NCBI GenBank assembly: GCA_016869025.1
Contig: VGFA01000003.1
Location: 124,001-188,000, forward strand
DNA length: 64,000 nt
Source of the DNA: Armatimonadota bacterium
GTDB lineage: Bacteria > Sysuimicrobiota > Sysuimicrobiia > Sysuimicrobiales > Humicultoraceae
Direction: 5' to 3'
Position 1 is the first letter of the stretch. Every line of letters begins with the position of its first letter. Positions 30,511 to 39,765 of the stretch are shown piece by piece. The position numbers were made by a program, and so were the translations under genes. The notes under the pieces were generated by a model. The model was not told the DNA's origin. It did not search any database and saw nothing but the letters and a program-made list of their open reading frames with translations.

Positions 30511-32223
30511 TCAGTACTTGCGCTCCACGGGTTTCCAGGTGGTGATCGTGACCGGAGTGTAGGCGAGCCGCGGCCCGGCCTCGCTGTGCGATGCCTGCGT
30601 GTGCACCAACCAGCGCTCATCGTCGCGATCAGGGTGGTCACGACGGGCGTGGCCTCCCCTGGATTCCGTCCGCTGTAGCGCCCCCATTATTACAACCTCG
30701 GCCAGGTCCAGCAGGTTCCCCACCTCGACGGCACCGGTCAGGTCCGTGTTGTACACCCAGCTCCTGTCGTCCAGGTGGATGCGACGCATCCGGTCGCGGA
30801 GCTCCCGCACCTCGCCAAGTGCCTCGCCCAGCCCATGCGCGTCGCGGTAGACGCCCACCTTCTCATCCATCAGCTCCCGCAGGCGCGCGCGGATCTGGTG
30901 GTGGTTCTCCGGACCGCGCGCCTCCAGCAGGCCGGCCAGTCGGGACTGCTCTTCCGCTGCCTCGGCCAGAGGCGGGTCGGGCAGGCCGCGCTCCCTGCTG
31001 GCCCATAGGGCCGCCTCCCGGCCGGTGATGGCACCCCATACCAGGCATTCGGCGGTGGAGTTGGTCCCCAGCCGGTTGGCGCCGTGCAGCGACATGCAGG
31101 CCGCCTCACCGGCAGCCCAGACACCAGCCACCGGAGTTTGGCCGTTGATGTCGGTGGAGATGCCGCCCATCGAGTAGTGCGCCGCCGGCCGAACAGGCAA
31201 CGGGCCGTCAATGGGATCAATGCCGTTGAACTTTATGGCCACCTCGCGAATCAGGGGCAGCCTTTCGACGATGCGATCACGTCCCAGGTGCGTGAGGTCC
31301 AGCTCCACGTACCCGAGGCCGCTGGGGTGAACCAGGCCACGGCCGGCCTCGATCTCGGTCATCTCGGCCCGCGATATGATGTCGCGGGGGGCCAGCTCCA
31401 TCATCTTGGCCGCGTAATCCTCCAGGAAGCGGCGCCTGTCCCGGTTCATCAGGTGGCCACCCTCTCCCCTGGCGGCCTCGGTGATAAGAATCCCAGAAGG
31501 CACCAGGCCGGTTGGGTGGAACTGTACGAACTCCATGTCTCTCAACGGGAGCCCGGCCCGGTAGGCCATTGCCATCCCGTCGCCGGTCACCGCATGGGAG
31601 TACGTGGTGAAGCCGTAGAGACGGCAGCACCCTCCGGTGGCAATGATCAATGCCTTGGCCCGCAGCAGGGCGAACTCGCCGGTGGTGAGGTCCCAGGCGG
31701 TGAGCCCGGCGAAGGTGCCGTTGTGCACGATCATGCGCGTCGCCATCCACTCCTCGTATCGTGCGACGCTGCGGTACTGCTGTATCGTGTCGTAGAGGGT
31801 CTGCATCTCAAAGAACCCGGTCTTGTCCGCGGCGAACGTGGCCCTGGGGAAGGTGTGACCGCCGAAGGCCCGCTGGTCGAGGCGGCCGTCCTTTCGCCTG
31901 GACCACGGCGTCCCCCAATGATCGAGGCGCAGGATCTCCTGCGGGGCAGCTTCCACGAATCGCGACACCACGTCCTGGTCGGCGAGGAAGTCGCTGCCCT
32001 TGACGGTGTCCCAGGCGTGCAACTCCAGGCTGTCCCCTTCTTCGGGGTGCAGGACCGCGCCGGTGCCGCCTTCGGCGCACACGGAGTGGGCGCGCATGAG
32101 CTGCCCCTTTGAGAGAATCGCCAGGTCCAGGTCTCCGCGCGAGATGCGCAGTACCTCCAGGGCCGCTCGAAGCCCGGCCAGTCCGCTTCCCAGGATCAGC
32201 ACATCATGGGTGTAGGTCTGCAC
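30511..32223 (-). CDS. sdhA: Succinate dehydrogenase / fumarate reductase flavoprotein subunit
   Basis: FAD subunit that oxidises succinate. Dinucleotide fold VLILGSGLAGLRAALEV at the N terminus, the covalent-FAD His in MRAHSVCAEGG near residue 45, HTFPRATFAADKTGFFEMQTLYD, and the active-site Arg region in RPAAHYSMGGI. The C-terminal helical domain contains DLTGAVEVGNLLDLAEVVIMGAL and an RTESRGGHARRDHP motif. The length of 570 is normal. First in the order A-C-D-B, 30 bp after mog. Confidence 0.96.
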   Translation of the reverse strand: MQTYTHDVLILGSGLAGLRAALEVLRISRGDLDLAILSKGQLMRAHSVCAEGGTGAVLHPEEGDSLELHAWDTVKGSDFLADQDVVSRFVEAAPQEILRLDHWGTPWSRRKDGRLDQRAFGGHTFPRATFAADKTGFFEMQTLYDTIQQYRSVARYEEWMATRMIVHNGTFAGLTAWDLTTGEFALLRAKALIIATGGCCRLYGFTTYSHAVTGDGMAMAYRAGLPLRDMEFVQFHPTGLVPSGILITEAARGEGGHLMNRDRRRFLEDYAAKMMELAPRDIISRAEMTEIEAGRGLVHPSGLGYVELDLTHLGRDRIVERLPLIREVAIKFNGIDPIDGPLPVRPAAHYSMGGISTDINGQTPVAGVWAAGEAACMSLHGANRLGTNSTAECLVWGAITGREAALWASRERGLPDPPLAEAAEEQSRLAGLLEARGPENHHQIRARLRELMDEKVGVYRDAHGLGEALGEVRELRDRMRRIHLDDRSWVYNTDLTGAVEVGNLLDLAEVVIMGALQRTESRGGHARRDHPDRDDERWLVHTQASHSEAGPRLAYTPVTITTWKPVERKY

Positions 32224-32253
32224 TCGCTGCCTCCAGTTCCCTTGTCTTGTCTC

Positions 32254-32787
32254 CTAGCCGGAGCCGAGACGGTGATCCCTTCCCCAGACCCCCGCGTCGC
32301 CTCCTGCCATCTGCACCGCGTGCGGGAGAACCGGAAGCAGGATCTCCAGCCACTCCTGCACCGCCTTTGGGCTTCCTGGGAGGTTAATCACCAGGGTCTT
32401 GCCGCGGATCCCGGCCACGGCTCTCGACAGCATCGCAAGCGGAGTGCGCTCCAGCGTGCGCATCCGCGCGGCTTCCACGAGTCCGGGCGCCAGCCGGTCG
32501 CACACCGCGAGAGTGGCCTCGGGCGTTACGTCCCTGGGCGAGAACCCGCTGCCGCCCGTGGTCAGAATCAATGCCACCCGGTCCTCGTCGGCGTACTGAA
32601 TCAACGCGCGGCTGATTGCATCCCGGTCGTCCTCGAGGACCTCCCGACGCACGATCCTGGCTCCGAGGGCAACCAGCGCAGAGGCGATCACCTCCCCGCT
32701 CGTGTCGGTTCCCTGACCGCGCGCGACCGTGTCGGAAAGAGTCAGGATGGCGACCGGAACCCCGTCCAGCCGGGCCGTGACGGTCAC
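32254..32787 (-). CDS. mog: MogA/MoaB-type molybdopterin adenylyltransferase
   Basis: Molybdenum cofactor enzyme that adenylates molybdopterin before metal insertion. Signatures: [65 protein letters not shown]. The length of 177 fits MogA/MoaB. It overlaps moaC by 4 bp. No molybdoenzyme is encoded in the window, so the cofactor serves something elsewhere. Confidence 0.92.
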   Translation of the reverse strand: MTVTARLDGVPVAILTLSDTVARGQGTDTSGEVIASALVALGARIVRREVLEDDRDAISRALIQYADEDRVALILTTGGSGFSPRDVTPEATLAVCDRLAPGLVEAARMRTLERTPLAMLSRAVAGIRGKTLVINLPGSPKAVQEWLEILLPVLPHAVQMAGGDAGVWGRDHRLGSG

Positions 32788-33290
32788 GACCGCTCTCCAG
32801 GGCGCCGGTACGTGCCGCTGCGCCCGCCGCGCTTGCGCACCAGGCGTACGCGTTCAACCGTCATCCCGCGGTCAACCGCCTTGCACATGTCGTAGACCGT
32901 GAGCGCCGCGCCAACCACCGCGGCCAGGGCCTCCATCTCAACGCCGGTGGGTCCGACCGAGCGGGCGGTTGCCTCTATGGTGACCAGACACCTGGAGGGG
33001 TCTGGGACAGCGCGCACCGCCACGTCTGTGAGGGCAATCGGATGGCAGAGCGGGATCAGGTCCGAGGTGCGCTTGGCCGCCATAACGCCGGCCACCTGCG
33101 CCAGCCCCAGCACATCGCCCTTGGTCACGCGGTTGGCCACGATGAGGTCGAGGGTCGCGGGCAGCATCCGAACCTCGCCGCGCGCCACTGCCACGCGGGC
33201 GGTCGCCGGCTTGGCAGACACGTCCACCATGCGGGCGCGGCCGGCCCGGTCCACGTGCGTGAGATTGCGCCTCCTTGGCGAGCCCTTCAT
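32784..33290 (-). CDS. moaC: Cyclic pyranopterin monophosphate synthase
   Basis: Second step of molybdopterin synthesis, forming cyclic pyranopterin monophosphate. Starts [18 protein letters not shown] and has [38 protein letters not shown] and the catalytic CKAVDRGM with Lys-Asp. The length of 168 is normal. It overlaps moeA by 4 bp and mog by 4 bp. The partner MoaA is not present nearby. Confidence 0.95.
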   Translation of the reverse strand: MKGSPRRRNLTHVDRAGRARMVDVSAKPATARVAVARGEVRMLPATLDLIVANRVTKGDVLGLAQVAGVMAAKRTSDLIPLCHPIALTDVAVRAVPDPSRCLVTIEATARSVGPTGVEMEALAAVVGAALTVYDMCKAVDRGMTVERVRLVRKRGGRSGTYRRPGERS

Positions 33291-34507
33291 GTCAGAAGCC
33301 GAACCTCGACCTCCTCGCCCTCACCCAGTCCCTGCTCACCGGGAGGGACGACGACGATCCCGTCAGCGCGCACCATGGAGGTAAGAATCTGGGATCCTGC
33401 AGGCAGGGGCACTGCCCATATTCCGCCCGGCCGCTGCTCCAGCCGGACACGCCGGTGGTCCTCCCTAACCCGCGCCGAGGGCAGGGCCTCGAAGAGCCGC
33501 GCCCTCACCAGACCCCATGGCCGGGATCCGGGATCCAGCCCCAGCATCGCTTCCAGCACCGGACGCGCGAAGAGGTCGAAGATGACGAGCGCCGATACCG
33601 GGTTACCGGGCAGGCCGATCACGGGAACGGTCCCGGCCGCGGCCAGCACCGTGGGCTTGCCAGGCCGTACCGCGATGCCGTGCACAACGATGCCAGGAGG
33701 GCCGAGCGCGGCTATGGCCTCCATCGCGAGATCATGCTCTCCCACTGATGAGCCACCGGAAACCAGCAGCATGTCATGACCGGCCAGGGCGCTGCGCAGA
33801 GCAGCCAATATCGCCGGGCGGTCATCTCCGACGATCCCGCAGATCGTGGGGACGCCGCCTGCGGCATCCACTGCTCCAGCCAGCGCCACCGTGTTCATGT
33901 CGCGTACCCGGCCTGGCGTCAGCGGAGCTCCGGCCGGCACCAGCTCGTCGCCGGTGGCCAATATCGCCACGCGCGGAGGGAGAAAGACCAGAACAGACTC
34001 CAGTCCCTGGCCGGCCAGCAACCCCAGGTCGGGCGGCCGGAGCCGCCACCCGCGGCGCAGCACTAGCTCGCCGGCGCGGATATCCGCTCCGCGTGCCACC
34101 ACGTTCTCCCCGGCGATCACCGGGCGTGAAACGAGCAGGCCCTCCGCCTCGACCGTCGCTTGCTCCTGCATGACCACCGCGTCGGCGCCGACAGGCAGCA
34201 TCCCTCCGGTCGAGATCCGCACGGCTCCACACGGGGGTACAGGGACATCCGCGGCGACGCCCATGTGAACCTCACCAGAGGGCCGCAGGAACACCGGACG
34301 TCCCGGGGCAGCAGCGGCCAGGTCGGAGGCGCGCACCGCCCACCCGTCCATGGTGGAGCGATCGAAGGGCGGCAGATCCGTGGACGCAACCGCGTCTTCA
34401 GCCATTACGCGGCCGAGCGCCGCACGGAGGGGCACGCGCTCGGTGCCGCGCGGGCCCGGCCGCAGGACAGCGGCGTACCTGGTGCGGGCCTCGTCCGGCC
34501 CAGCCAA
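33287..34507 (-). CDS. moeA: Molybdopterin molybdotransferase
   Basis: Inserts molybdate into adenylated molybdopterin. Signatures in order: [72 protein letters not shown], and [15 protein letters not shown]. The C-terminal MoeA domain IV ends the protein at 406 residues. It lies 31 bp after kbl on the same strand. Confidence 0.95.
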   Translation of the reverse strand: MAGPDEARTRYAAVLRPGPRGTERVPLRAALGRVMAEDAVASTDLPPFDRSTMDGWAVRASDLAAAAPGRPVFLRPSGEVHMGVAADVPVPPCGAVRISTGGMLPVGADAVVMQEQATVEAEGLLVSRPVIAGENVVARGADIRAGELVLRRGWRLRPPDLGLLAGQGLESVLVFLPPRVAILATGDELVPAGAPLTPGRVRDMNTVALAGAVDAAGGVPTICGIVGDDRPAILAALRSALAGHDMLLVSGGSSVGEHDLAMEAIAALGPPGIVVHGIAVRPGKPTVLAAAGTVPVIGLPGNPVSALVIFDLFARPVLEAMLGLDPGSRPWGLVRARLFEALPSARVREDHRRVRLEQRPGGIWAVPLPAGSQILTSMVRADGIVVVPPGEQGLGEGEEVEVRLLT

Positions 34508-34538
34508 CCGGGTGAAGGCCCTGGTGCGCGGCGTCAGA

Positions 34539-35729
34539 TCAGGACACCCCCACCACGCGGGCGGCCCGCGCGAACGCCTCCAGCGCCCGACCCAGATGCT
34601 CCCGTGTGTGCTCCGCTGTCACGATCGTACGCACCCGCGCGCGGCCCCTCGGCACGGTCGGAAACACGATCCCAACAGCGAAGACGCCCTCTTCGAACAG
34701 CTGGTCTGAGAGCCGGAGGGCGCGCAGTTCATCGCCTACGACAACCGGCGTGATCGGAGTCTCGCTTGCCCCGATGTCGAACCCCGCCCGGCGCAGTCCT
34801 TCCTTGAAGTAGCGGGCGTTCTCCCATAGCCGGGATATCAACTCGGGGTTCTGCTGCACCAACCGCACCCCGGCCAGGGCCGAGGCGGCCACCGACGGCG
34901 GGTGCGAGGTGGAGAAGAGCAGAGGACGGGCGCGGTGCATCAGTAGATCCACGAGGTTCCGGCTGCCAGCCACGTAGCCCCCGAGGCCGGCGAACGCCTT
35001 GGAGAGCGTGCCCACCTGGATGTGCACCCGACCGTGCAGGTCGAAGTGGTCCACGGTGCCGCGGCCGTGGCGTCCCAGCACGCCGCTAGCATGGGCGTCG
35101 TCCACCATCATGATGGCGCCGAACTCCTCGGCGGCCTCGACCAGCGACTGCAGCGGTGCAATGTCACCGTCCATGCTGAAGACGCCGTCGGTGATGAGGA
35201 GCACCCGGCGGGCACCGCGGCACTCGGCCAGCATCTGCCGCGCTGCCGCGACGTTGCCGTGCGGAAATACCTTCTTGTCCGCGCCGGAGAGCCTGCAGCC
35301 GTCAATGATGCTGGCGTGGTTCAGCTCGTCGCTCACCACCACGTCCTCCCGGCCCAGTAGCGCGGCAACGGTGCCCGCGTTGGCCGTGAATCCGGACTGG
35401 AAGAGCAGCGCGGCCTCGGTGTGCTTGAACGCAGCCAGTTCCGCCTCCAGTTGCTGGTGGATCGCCATGTTGCCCGCAATCGTTCGTACCGCGCCGGACC
35501 CGACGCCTGTGGTGGCGATGGCCTCCAGCGCAGCGGCCTTCAGGGCAGGATGGTTGGCTAGGCCCAGGTAGTTGTTAGAGGCCAGGTTGATGAGCTCGCG
35601 CCCGTCGTAACGCGCGACCGCGGACTGTGCGCCCTCCAGGAGCCGGGGCCAGCGCCACAGACCCTTCGAGCGCAGTTCTTGAAGCTCGCTGTCCACAAAC
35701 GCCAGGGGATGTCCCGGGTCAGTGCTCAA
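34539..35729 (-). CDS. kbl: 2-amino-3-ketobutyrate CoA ligase (glycine C-acetyltransferase)
   Basis: PLP enzyme that splits 2-amino-3-ketobutyrate with CoA into glycine and acetyl-CoA. Alpha-oxoamine synthase features: INLASNNYLGLANHP, GSGAVRTIAGN, DELNHASIIDGCRLS, DDAHASGVLG and the PLP lysine in GTLSKAFAGLGGY. Members of this family include KAS and 8-amino-7-oxononanoate synthases, but pairing with tdh (11-bp overlap) makes threonine breakdown the likely role. Confidence 0.92.
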   Translation of the reverse strand: MSTDPGHPLAFVDSELQELRSKGLWRWPRLLEGAQSAVARYDGRELINLASNNYLGLANHPALKAAALEAIATTGVGSGAVRTIAGNMAIHQQLEAELAAFKHTEAALLFQSGFTANAGTVAALLGREDVVVSDELNHASIIDGCRLSGADKKVFPHGNVAAARQMLAECRGARRVLLITDGVFSMDGDIAPLQSLVEAAEEFGAIMMVDDAHASGVLGRHGRGTVDHFDLHGRVHIQVGTLSKAFAGLGGYVAGSRNLVDLLMHRARPLLFSTSHPPSVAASALAGVRLVQQNPELISRLWENARYFKEGLRRAGFDIGASETPITPVVVGDELRALRLSDQLFEEGVFAVGIVFPTVPRGRARVRTIVTAEHTREHLGRALEAFARAARVVGVS

Positions 35730-36750
35730 TGGTCAAGATCACCTTCCCTGCTCCACCCGACTCCAAACGCTCGAAGGCCTCTTCGAACCGTTCCAGCGGC
35801 AGCCGGTGGGTAATGATGGGCCTGATGTCCAGCCCCTGGCGGAGCATGGCGCTCATCTGCTCCCAGGTCTGCCACAGCAGACGCCCGAAGATACCCTGCA
35901 ACCGTACCTCTTTGAAGATCACCATGTTGACCAGGTCCAGCTCGACAGGCGCTCCGGGCAGGCCCAGCAACCCCACCCAACCGCCGCCCCGCACCGCCTG
36001 CAGCGCATCCCGGATGCCGGAGGGGTGGCCCGACATCTCCAGGACCGCGTCGGCGCCGATGCTGCCGGTCCTCTCGCGCACGCGCTCGGCGACGCCGCCG
36101 TCACGGGCATCCAGCACCAGATCAGCGCCCATCCTGCGGGCCAGCGCCAGGCGGCTCTCCGTGACGTCAGATACGACAACGAGCCGAGCGCCTGCCATCT
36201 TGCAGACCGGAATCGCCATCAGCCCTATGGGACCGCAGCCAGTTACGAGAACGGACCGACCGGCCAGCTGGGTCGCCATGGCCGTGTGGACCGCGTTCCC
36301 GAGCGGATCCATTATCGCGGCCACTTCGAATGGAATCCCTGGATCCAGGTGCCAGGCATTGCCGGCTGGCAGCACCACGTAGTCCGCGAACGCCCCATCG
36401 CAATCTATCCCAACAATCTCGAGCCGCTGGCAGATGTGCGGCTGGCCGCCGAGGCAGAGTGCGCATCGCCCGCAGGCGATGTGGCACTCACCCGCCACCC
36501 GATCGCCTGCCTTTACGGCGTCCACGCCCTCGCCGGTCGCCACGACCGTTCCGCAGAACTCGTGCCCTATCACGCGGGGGGGCCGAATGCGCGACTGCGC
36601 CCAGGGGTCCCACTTGTAGATGTGCAGGTCGGTCCCGCAGATGCCGGCGGCGGCAACCCGAATCAGCACCTGGCCCGGGCCGGGCGAGGGAACCGGCAGT
36701 TCTACGAGTTCGCAGCCTGGCCTGGGCTTCGTCTTGACCAACGCGCGCAT
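35719..36750 (-). CDS. tdh: L-threonine 3-dehydrogenase (zinc)
   Basis: NAD-dependent medium-chain dehydrogenase that oxidises threonine to 2-amino-3-ketobutyrate. Catalytic zinc site ICGTDLHIYKWDPWA and IGHEFCGTV; structural zinc cysteines in CHIACGRCALCLGGQPHIC; Rossmann motif VLVTGCGPIGLMA. The HIYKWDPWAQ segment is typical of Tdh rather than generic alcohol or sorbitol dehydrogenases. The length of 343 is normal. First in the minus-strand tdh-kbl-moe run; its promoter was not identified. Confidence 0.94.
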   Translation of the reverse strand: MRALVKTKPRPGCELVELPVPSPGPGQVLIRVAAAGICGTDLHIYKWDPWAQSRIRPPRVIGHEFCGTVVATGEGVDAVKAGDRVAGECHIACGRCALCLGGQPHICQRLEIVGIDCDGAFADYVVLPAGNAWHLDPGIPFEVAAIMDPLGNAVHTAMATQLAGRSVLVTGCGPIGLMAIPVCKMAGARLVVVSDVTESRLALARRMGADLVLDARDGGVAERVRERTGSIGADAVLEMSGHPSGIRDALQAVRGGGWVGLLGLPGAPVELDLVNMVIFKEVRLQGIFGRLLWQTWEQMSAMLRQGLDIRPIITHRLPLERFEEAFERLESGGAGKVILTIEH

Positions 36751-36887
36751 CGCTCAATGACTTCGACGCCGCGCGCGCCCGACTCCTGCGCCGGAGGGAA
36801 GGAGCACCCCCGGTGACACGCCGAAGGGAACCGCGCACCGGAGCCGCGCGTGGCTCGGCGCACACACGACCCGTCCTGGAGGCCGAC

Positions 36888-37292
36888 ATGCGCTTTCTGT
36901 TTCACCCGCTCGCAGTCCACTTTCCCGTTGCCCTCTTGCTCACGAGCGCCCTGCTCGACCTGCTCTACCTTCGCCGGGGCGACCCCTTCCATTTCCGCGC
37001 CGCGCGGGGGCTCATAGGATTGGGGCTGCTGGGGGCGGCGGTCTCGATCGCCACGGGCTTCGCGGACGCGCTGCCGCTCGCAGTCGAGGGCGTGGGACAG
37101 GCCTTCGTGGACCGCCACAGGGTCCACCAGGTCTTCGCATATCTTGCTACGCTGACCTACGCCGCAAGTTTCCTGATCCGGTGGCGGCGTCCGAGCGCTA
37201 GCGGTGCCGTGGTCGCCGCGCTGATGCTGGCGGGCGCCGCGCTCATCGCGGTGACCGGGTGGCTGGGAGGCGAGCTCCGTCTGGCGATGTGA
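36888..37292 (+). CDS. DUF2231 four-helix membrane protein
   Basis: Integral membrane protein of 134 residues with four hydrophobic helices: FHPLAVHFPVALLLTSALLDLLYL, GLIGLGLLGAAVSIATGFADAL, VHQVFAYLATLTYAASFLI and AVVAALMLAGAALIAVTGWLGG. The HPLAVHFP opening with its histidines and the final GWLGGEL are DUF2231 hallmarks. ATG 36888 has GGAGG seven bases upstream; the earlier frame start at 36813 adds a non-family basic stretch. The family function is unknown. The 3' end overlaps the PD40 gene by 50 bp. Confidence 0.85.
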   Translation: MRFLFHPLAVHFPVALLLTSALLDLLYLRRGDPFHFRAARGLIGLGLLGAAVSIATGFADALPLAVEGVGQAFVDRHRVHQVFAYLATLTYAASFLIRWRRPSASGAVVAALMLAGAALIAVTGWLGGELRLAM

Positions 37293-38244
37293 GGGGCCTC
37301 CAGGAAACCACGGGCAGGAGGCTCAGGTCCCCGGCCACTCCTGCCAGACGACGCGCTCCGGTGCCATCTGCGTTCATGACGTACACCGCCAGGTCACCTT
37401 CCCGGCTTGAGACAAATGCCAGCCGCCTGCCGTCGGGCGACCAGGCCGGTAGCAAGTTCACGCCCGCCAGGGTGAGCCGCACCGGCCTCTCACCGCCGTC
37501 GTCCGACACATAGATCTGAGCATCCCCGACGCGGGCGACGACGAACGCGATCCGACGGCCGTCCGGAGACCAGACCGGCGCGTAGCCGGTGAAGCGCCTC
37601 TCCTCTGCGCCAGTCACGCTAACAACGAGGACGGCGGTCTCCGCGCGGCCGACCCGGACCACGGTCGCGATCCGCCTGGCGTCCGGCGACCAGACAGGAT
37701 GCAGCACGCCCGGCCTGTGCACAAGACCGGCAGCGAGCCGGCGTTCACCGGTGCCGTCCGCATTCACCACATAGAGATCGGGCTCTCCGCGACCTTGCCT
37801 GGCGACGAAGGCAATGCTGCGGCCGTCAGGCGACCACACCGGAGCCGCGTGCGCGCCTGTCGAGGAAGTGAGAGGCCTCTGCCCGCTGCCGTCAGAGTTC
37901 ATCACATAGACCCGGGCTTCTCCGGTCCGGCTTGACACGAAGGCGATCCGGCGGCCGTCGGGAGACCAGGAAGGAAACGAGTCTTCTCCGGGCGGGGCTG
38001 TGAGACGGCGCCGCCGCCCGCCGTCCGCGGCCATGACCGCGATCTGGGCACGACCGCCATCGAAAGCAGTGTATGCGATCCAGCGGCCGTCGGGAGACCA
38101 GACAGGAGTGGCGGCCTGCCCGGACGGGCCAGTCAGCCTTCGCTGGCCGCTGCCGTCGGCGCAGATCGTGTGTATCTGCATCTCCCCTGACGCGGCGGAG
38201 ACGAAAGCGAGTGTGGAAAGCAGCGCGAGGGCGTGGAAGGGCAC
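37243..38244 (-). CDS. Secreted TolB-like beta-propeller protein (PD40 repeats)
   Basis: Signal peptide (MPFHALALLSTLAFVSAASG) followed by six PD40 repeats, each with WSPDGR(R)IAF-type cores spaced about 45-50 residues, together forming a six-bladed propeller. The repeats alternate with VMNADGTG / NSDGSGQ turns as in TolB. No separate TolB N-terminal domain and no peptidase domain are present. It starts two bases after livF, so it is the last gene of the liv operon. The role is unknown; TolB-like binding of protein partners is inferred. Confidence 0.85.
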   Translation of the reverse strand: MPFHALALLSTLAFVSAASGEMQIHTICADGSGQRRLTGPSGQAATPVWSPDGRWIAYTAFDGGRAQIAVMAADGGRRRRLTAPPGEDSFPSWSPDGRRIAFVSSRTGEARVYVMNSDGSGQRPLTSSTGAHAAPVWSPDGRSIAFVARQGRGEPDLYVVNADGTGERRLAAGLVHRPGVLHPVWSPDARRIATVVRVGRAETAVLVVSVTGAEERRFTGYAPVWSPDGRRIAFVVARVGDAQIYVSDDGGERPVRLTLAGVNLLPAWSPDGRRLAFVSSREGDLAVYVMNADGTGARRLAGVAGDLSLLPVVSWRPLTSPDGARLPATRSPR

Positions 38245-38246
38245 CT

Positions 38247-38957
38247 CTAGCCCCCCAGATATGCCCGCCGGACCTCCTCGTTGGCCTGCAAGTCGGCCGC
38301 GGAGCCCTGGAGCACAACCTCGCCGGTCTGGAGCACGTACCCGCGGCTCGCGACCGACAGCGCCATGAAGGCGTTCTGCTCTACAAGCAGGATGGTGGTT
38401 CCCGCAGCGTTGATGTCCTTGATGGAGTCGTAGATCAGGTCCACCAGCACCGGCGCCAGCCCCATGGACGGCTCGTCCAGCAGCAGGACCTTGGGCCGGG
38501 TCATCAGCCCCCGCCCGATGGCCAGCATTTGCTGCTCACCACCCGAGAGGGTTCCAGCCACCTGCGCGCGGCGCTCTCTGAGGCGTGGGAACATCCCAAA
38601 CACCCTGTCGAGATCCTGCCCGATCCCGGTTCGGTCCGTGCGCGTGAACGCGCCCATCTCCAAGTTCTCCGTCACGGTCAGGCGGCCGAAGATCCTCCGG
38701 CCCTCGGGCACGTGGACAACGCCCTTAGCCACGATCTCGTGCGGGCTGGTCGCAACGAGGTCCTCGCCTGCCAGGGTTATGTGCCCCAGGTGGGGACGCA
38801 GCAACCCGCTGATCGTCTTCAGCGTGGTGCTCTTGCCGGCGCCGTTGGCGCCGATCAGCGTAACGATCTCGCCAGGGTCCACCCTCAGGTAGATGCCCTT
38901 GAGGGCGTGGATGTTCCCGTAGTAGACGTGCAGGTTCTCAACTTCCAGAAGCGCCAT
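38247..38957 (-). CDS. livF: Branched-chain amino acid ABC transporter ATPase LivF
   Basis: Cytosolic ATPase of the LIV importer. Walker A GANGAGKST, LSGGEQQMLAIGRGL signature, Walker B VLLLDEPSMGL, and the LivF-specific VPEGRRIFGRLTVTENLEMG. The length of 236 is typical. Downstream of livG by 21 bp. Confidence 0.95.
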   Translation of the reverse strand: MALLEVENLHVYYGNIHALKGIYLRVDPGEIVTLIGANGAGKSTTLKTISGLLRPHLGHITLAGEDLVATSPHEIVAKGVVHVPEGRRIFGRLTVTENLEMGAFTRTDRTGIGQDLDRVFGMFPRLRERRAQVAGTLSGGEQQMLAIGRGLMTRPKVLLLDEPSMGLAPVLVDLIYDSIKDINAAGTTILLVEQNAFMALSVASRGYVLQTGEVVLQGSAADLQANEEVRRAYLGG

Positions 38958-38978
38958 GGAGGCCCTCGCCAGATTGAA

Positions 38979-39764
38979 TCAGTGGGTCGCGTACGCGCCG
39001 GTCTTGCGCGTGCCCAGGTATGCCTCTATCACCCGCGGGTCGTTCTGCACCTCCTGCGGGGTTCCCTCTGCGATCTTGGTGCCGTAGTCGAGCACGGTTA
39101 CGATCTCGGAAATGCCCATGACGACGCGCATCTGGTGCTCGATCAGCAGGATGGTTATCCCCTTCTCGTCGCGCAGGCGTCGGATGAAGGACATCATCTC
39201 GATGGTCTCGCGCGGGTTCATGCCAGCGGTTGGCTCGTCAAGCAACAGTAGCGCCGGCCGGCTGGCCAGCGCACGTGCTACCTCGAGACGCCGCTGGTCG
39301 CCATAGGGAAGGTTCTTGGCCAGGAAGTCGCCCTTGCCCCGCAGCCCGACGAACTGCAGGAGGTCGCGGGCCGCCGCAGTGGACTCCTGGTCCTCCTGCC
39401 GTGTGTAGGCGGTGTTCAGCACCGCCCCGACCCACGACGATCGCAGGTGCGAGTGCATTCCTACCAAGATGTTCTCCAGGGAGGTCATGTTGGCAAAGAC
39501 CCGGATGTTCTGGTAGGTCCTGGCGATCCCCAGGCGGGTGATGCGATCCGGGGAGAGCCCGTCAATGGGTGTGTCCCTGAAGACCATTTCCCCTTCTTCC
39601 TGCCGGTAGAACCCGGTCGCGCAGTTGAAGTAGGTGGTCTTGCCGGCGCCATTGGGTCCAATGATGCTGTGGATGGACTGCTCCCGCACATCCAGGTCCA
39701 CTCGGTTCAGGGCTACCAGCCCACCGAAGCGCTTCGTGAGATTCCGCGAGGTCAGGATCGCCAT
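38979..39764 (-). CDS. livG: Branched-chain amino acid ABC transporter ATPase LivG
   Basis: Second ATPase of the LIV importer. Walker A GPNGAGKTTYFN, LPYGDQRRLEVARAL (the LivG form of the signature motif), Walker B LLLDEPTAGMNPRET and a His switch ILLIEHQM. GAGGA six bases upstream supports ATG 39764; a start at 39776 would overlap livM. The length is 261. Confidence 0.95.
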   Translation of the reverse strand: MAILTSRNLTKRFGGLVALNRVDLDVREQSIHSIIGPNGAGKTTYFNCATGFYRQEEGEMVFRDTPIDGLSPDRITRLGIARTYQNIRVFANMTSLENILVGMHSHLRSSWVGAVLNTAYTRQEDQESTAAARDLLQFVGLRGKGDFLAKNLPYGDQRRLEVARALASRPALLLLDEPTAGMNPRETIEMMSFIRRLRDEKGITILLIEHQMRVVMGISEIVTVLDYGTKIAEGTPQEVQNDPRVIEAYLGTRKTGAYATH

Positions 39765-39765
39765 G

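Noticed and set aside
37336-38160. Repeated WSPDGR-coding DNA as a nucleotide repeat array
   Set aside because: The DNA similarity simply follows the six PD40 protein repeats; spacing and sequence vary too much for a CRISPR or tandem repeat.
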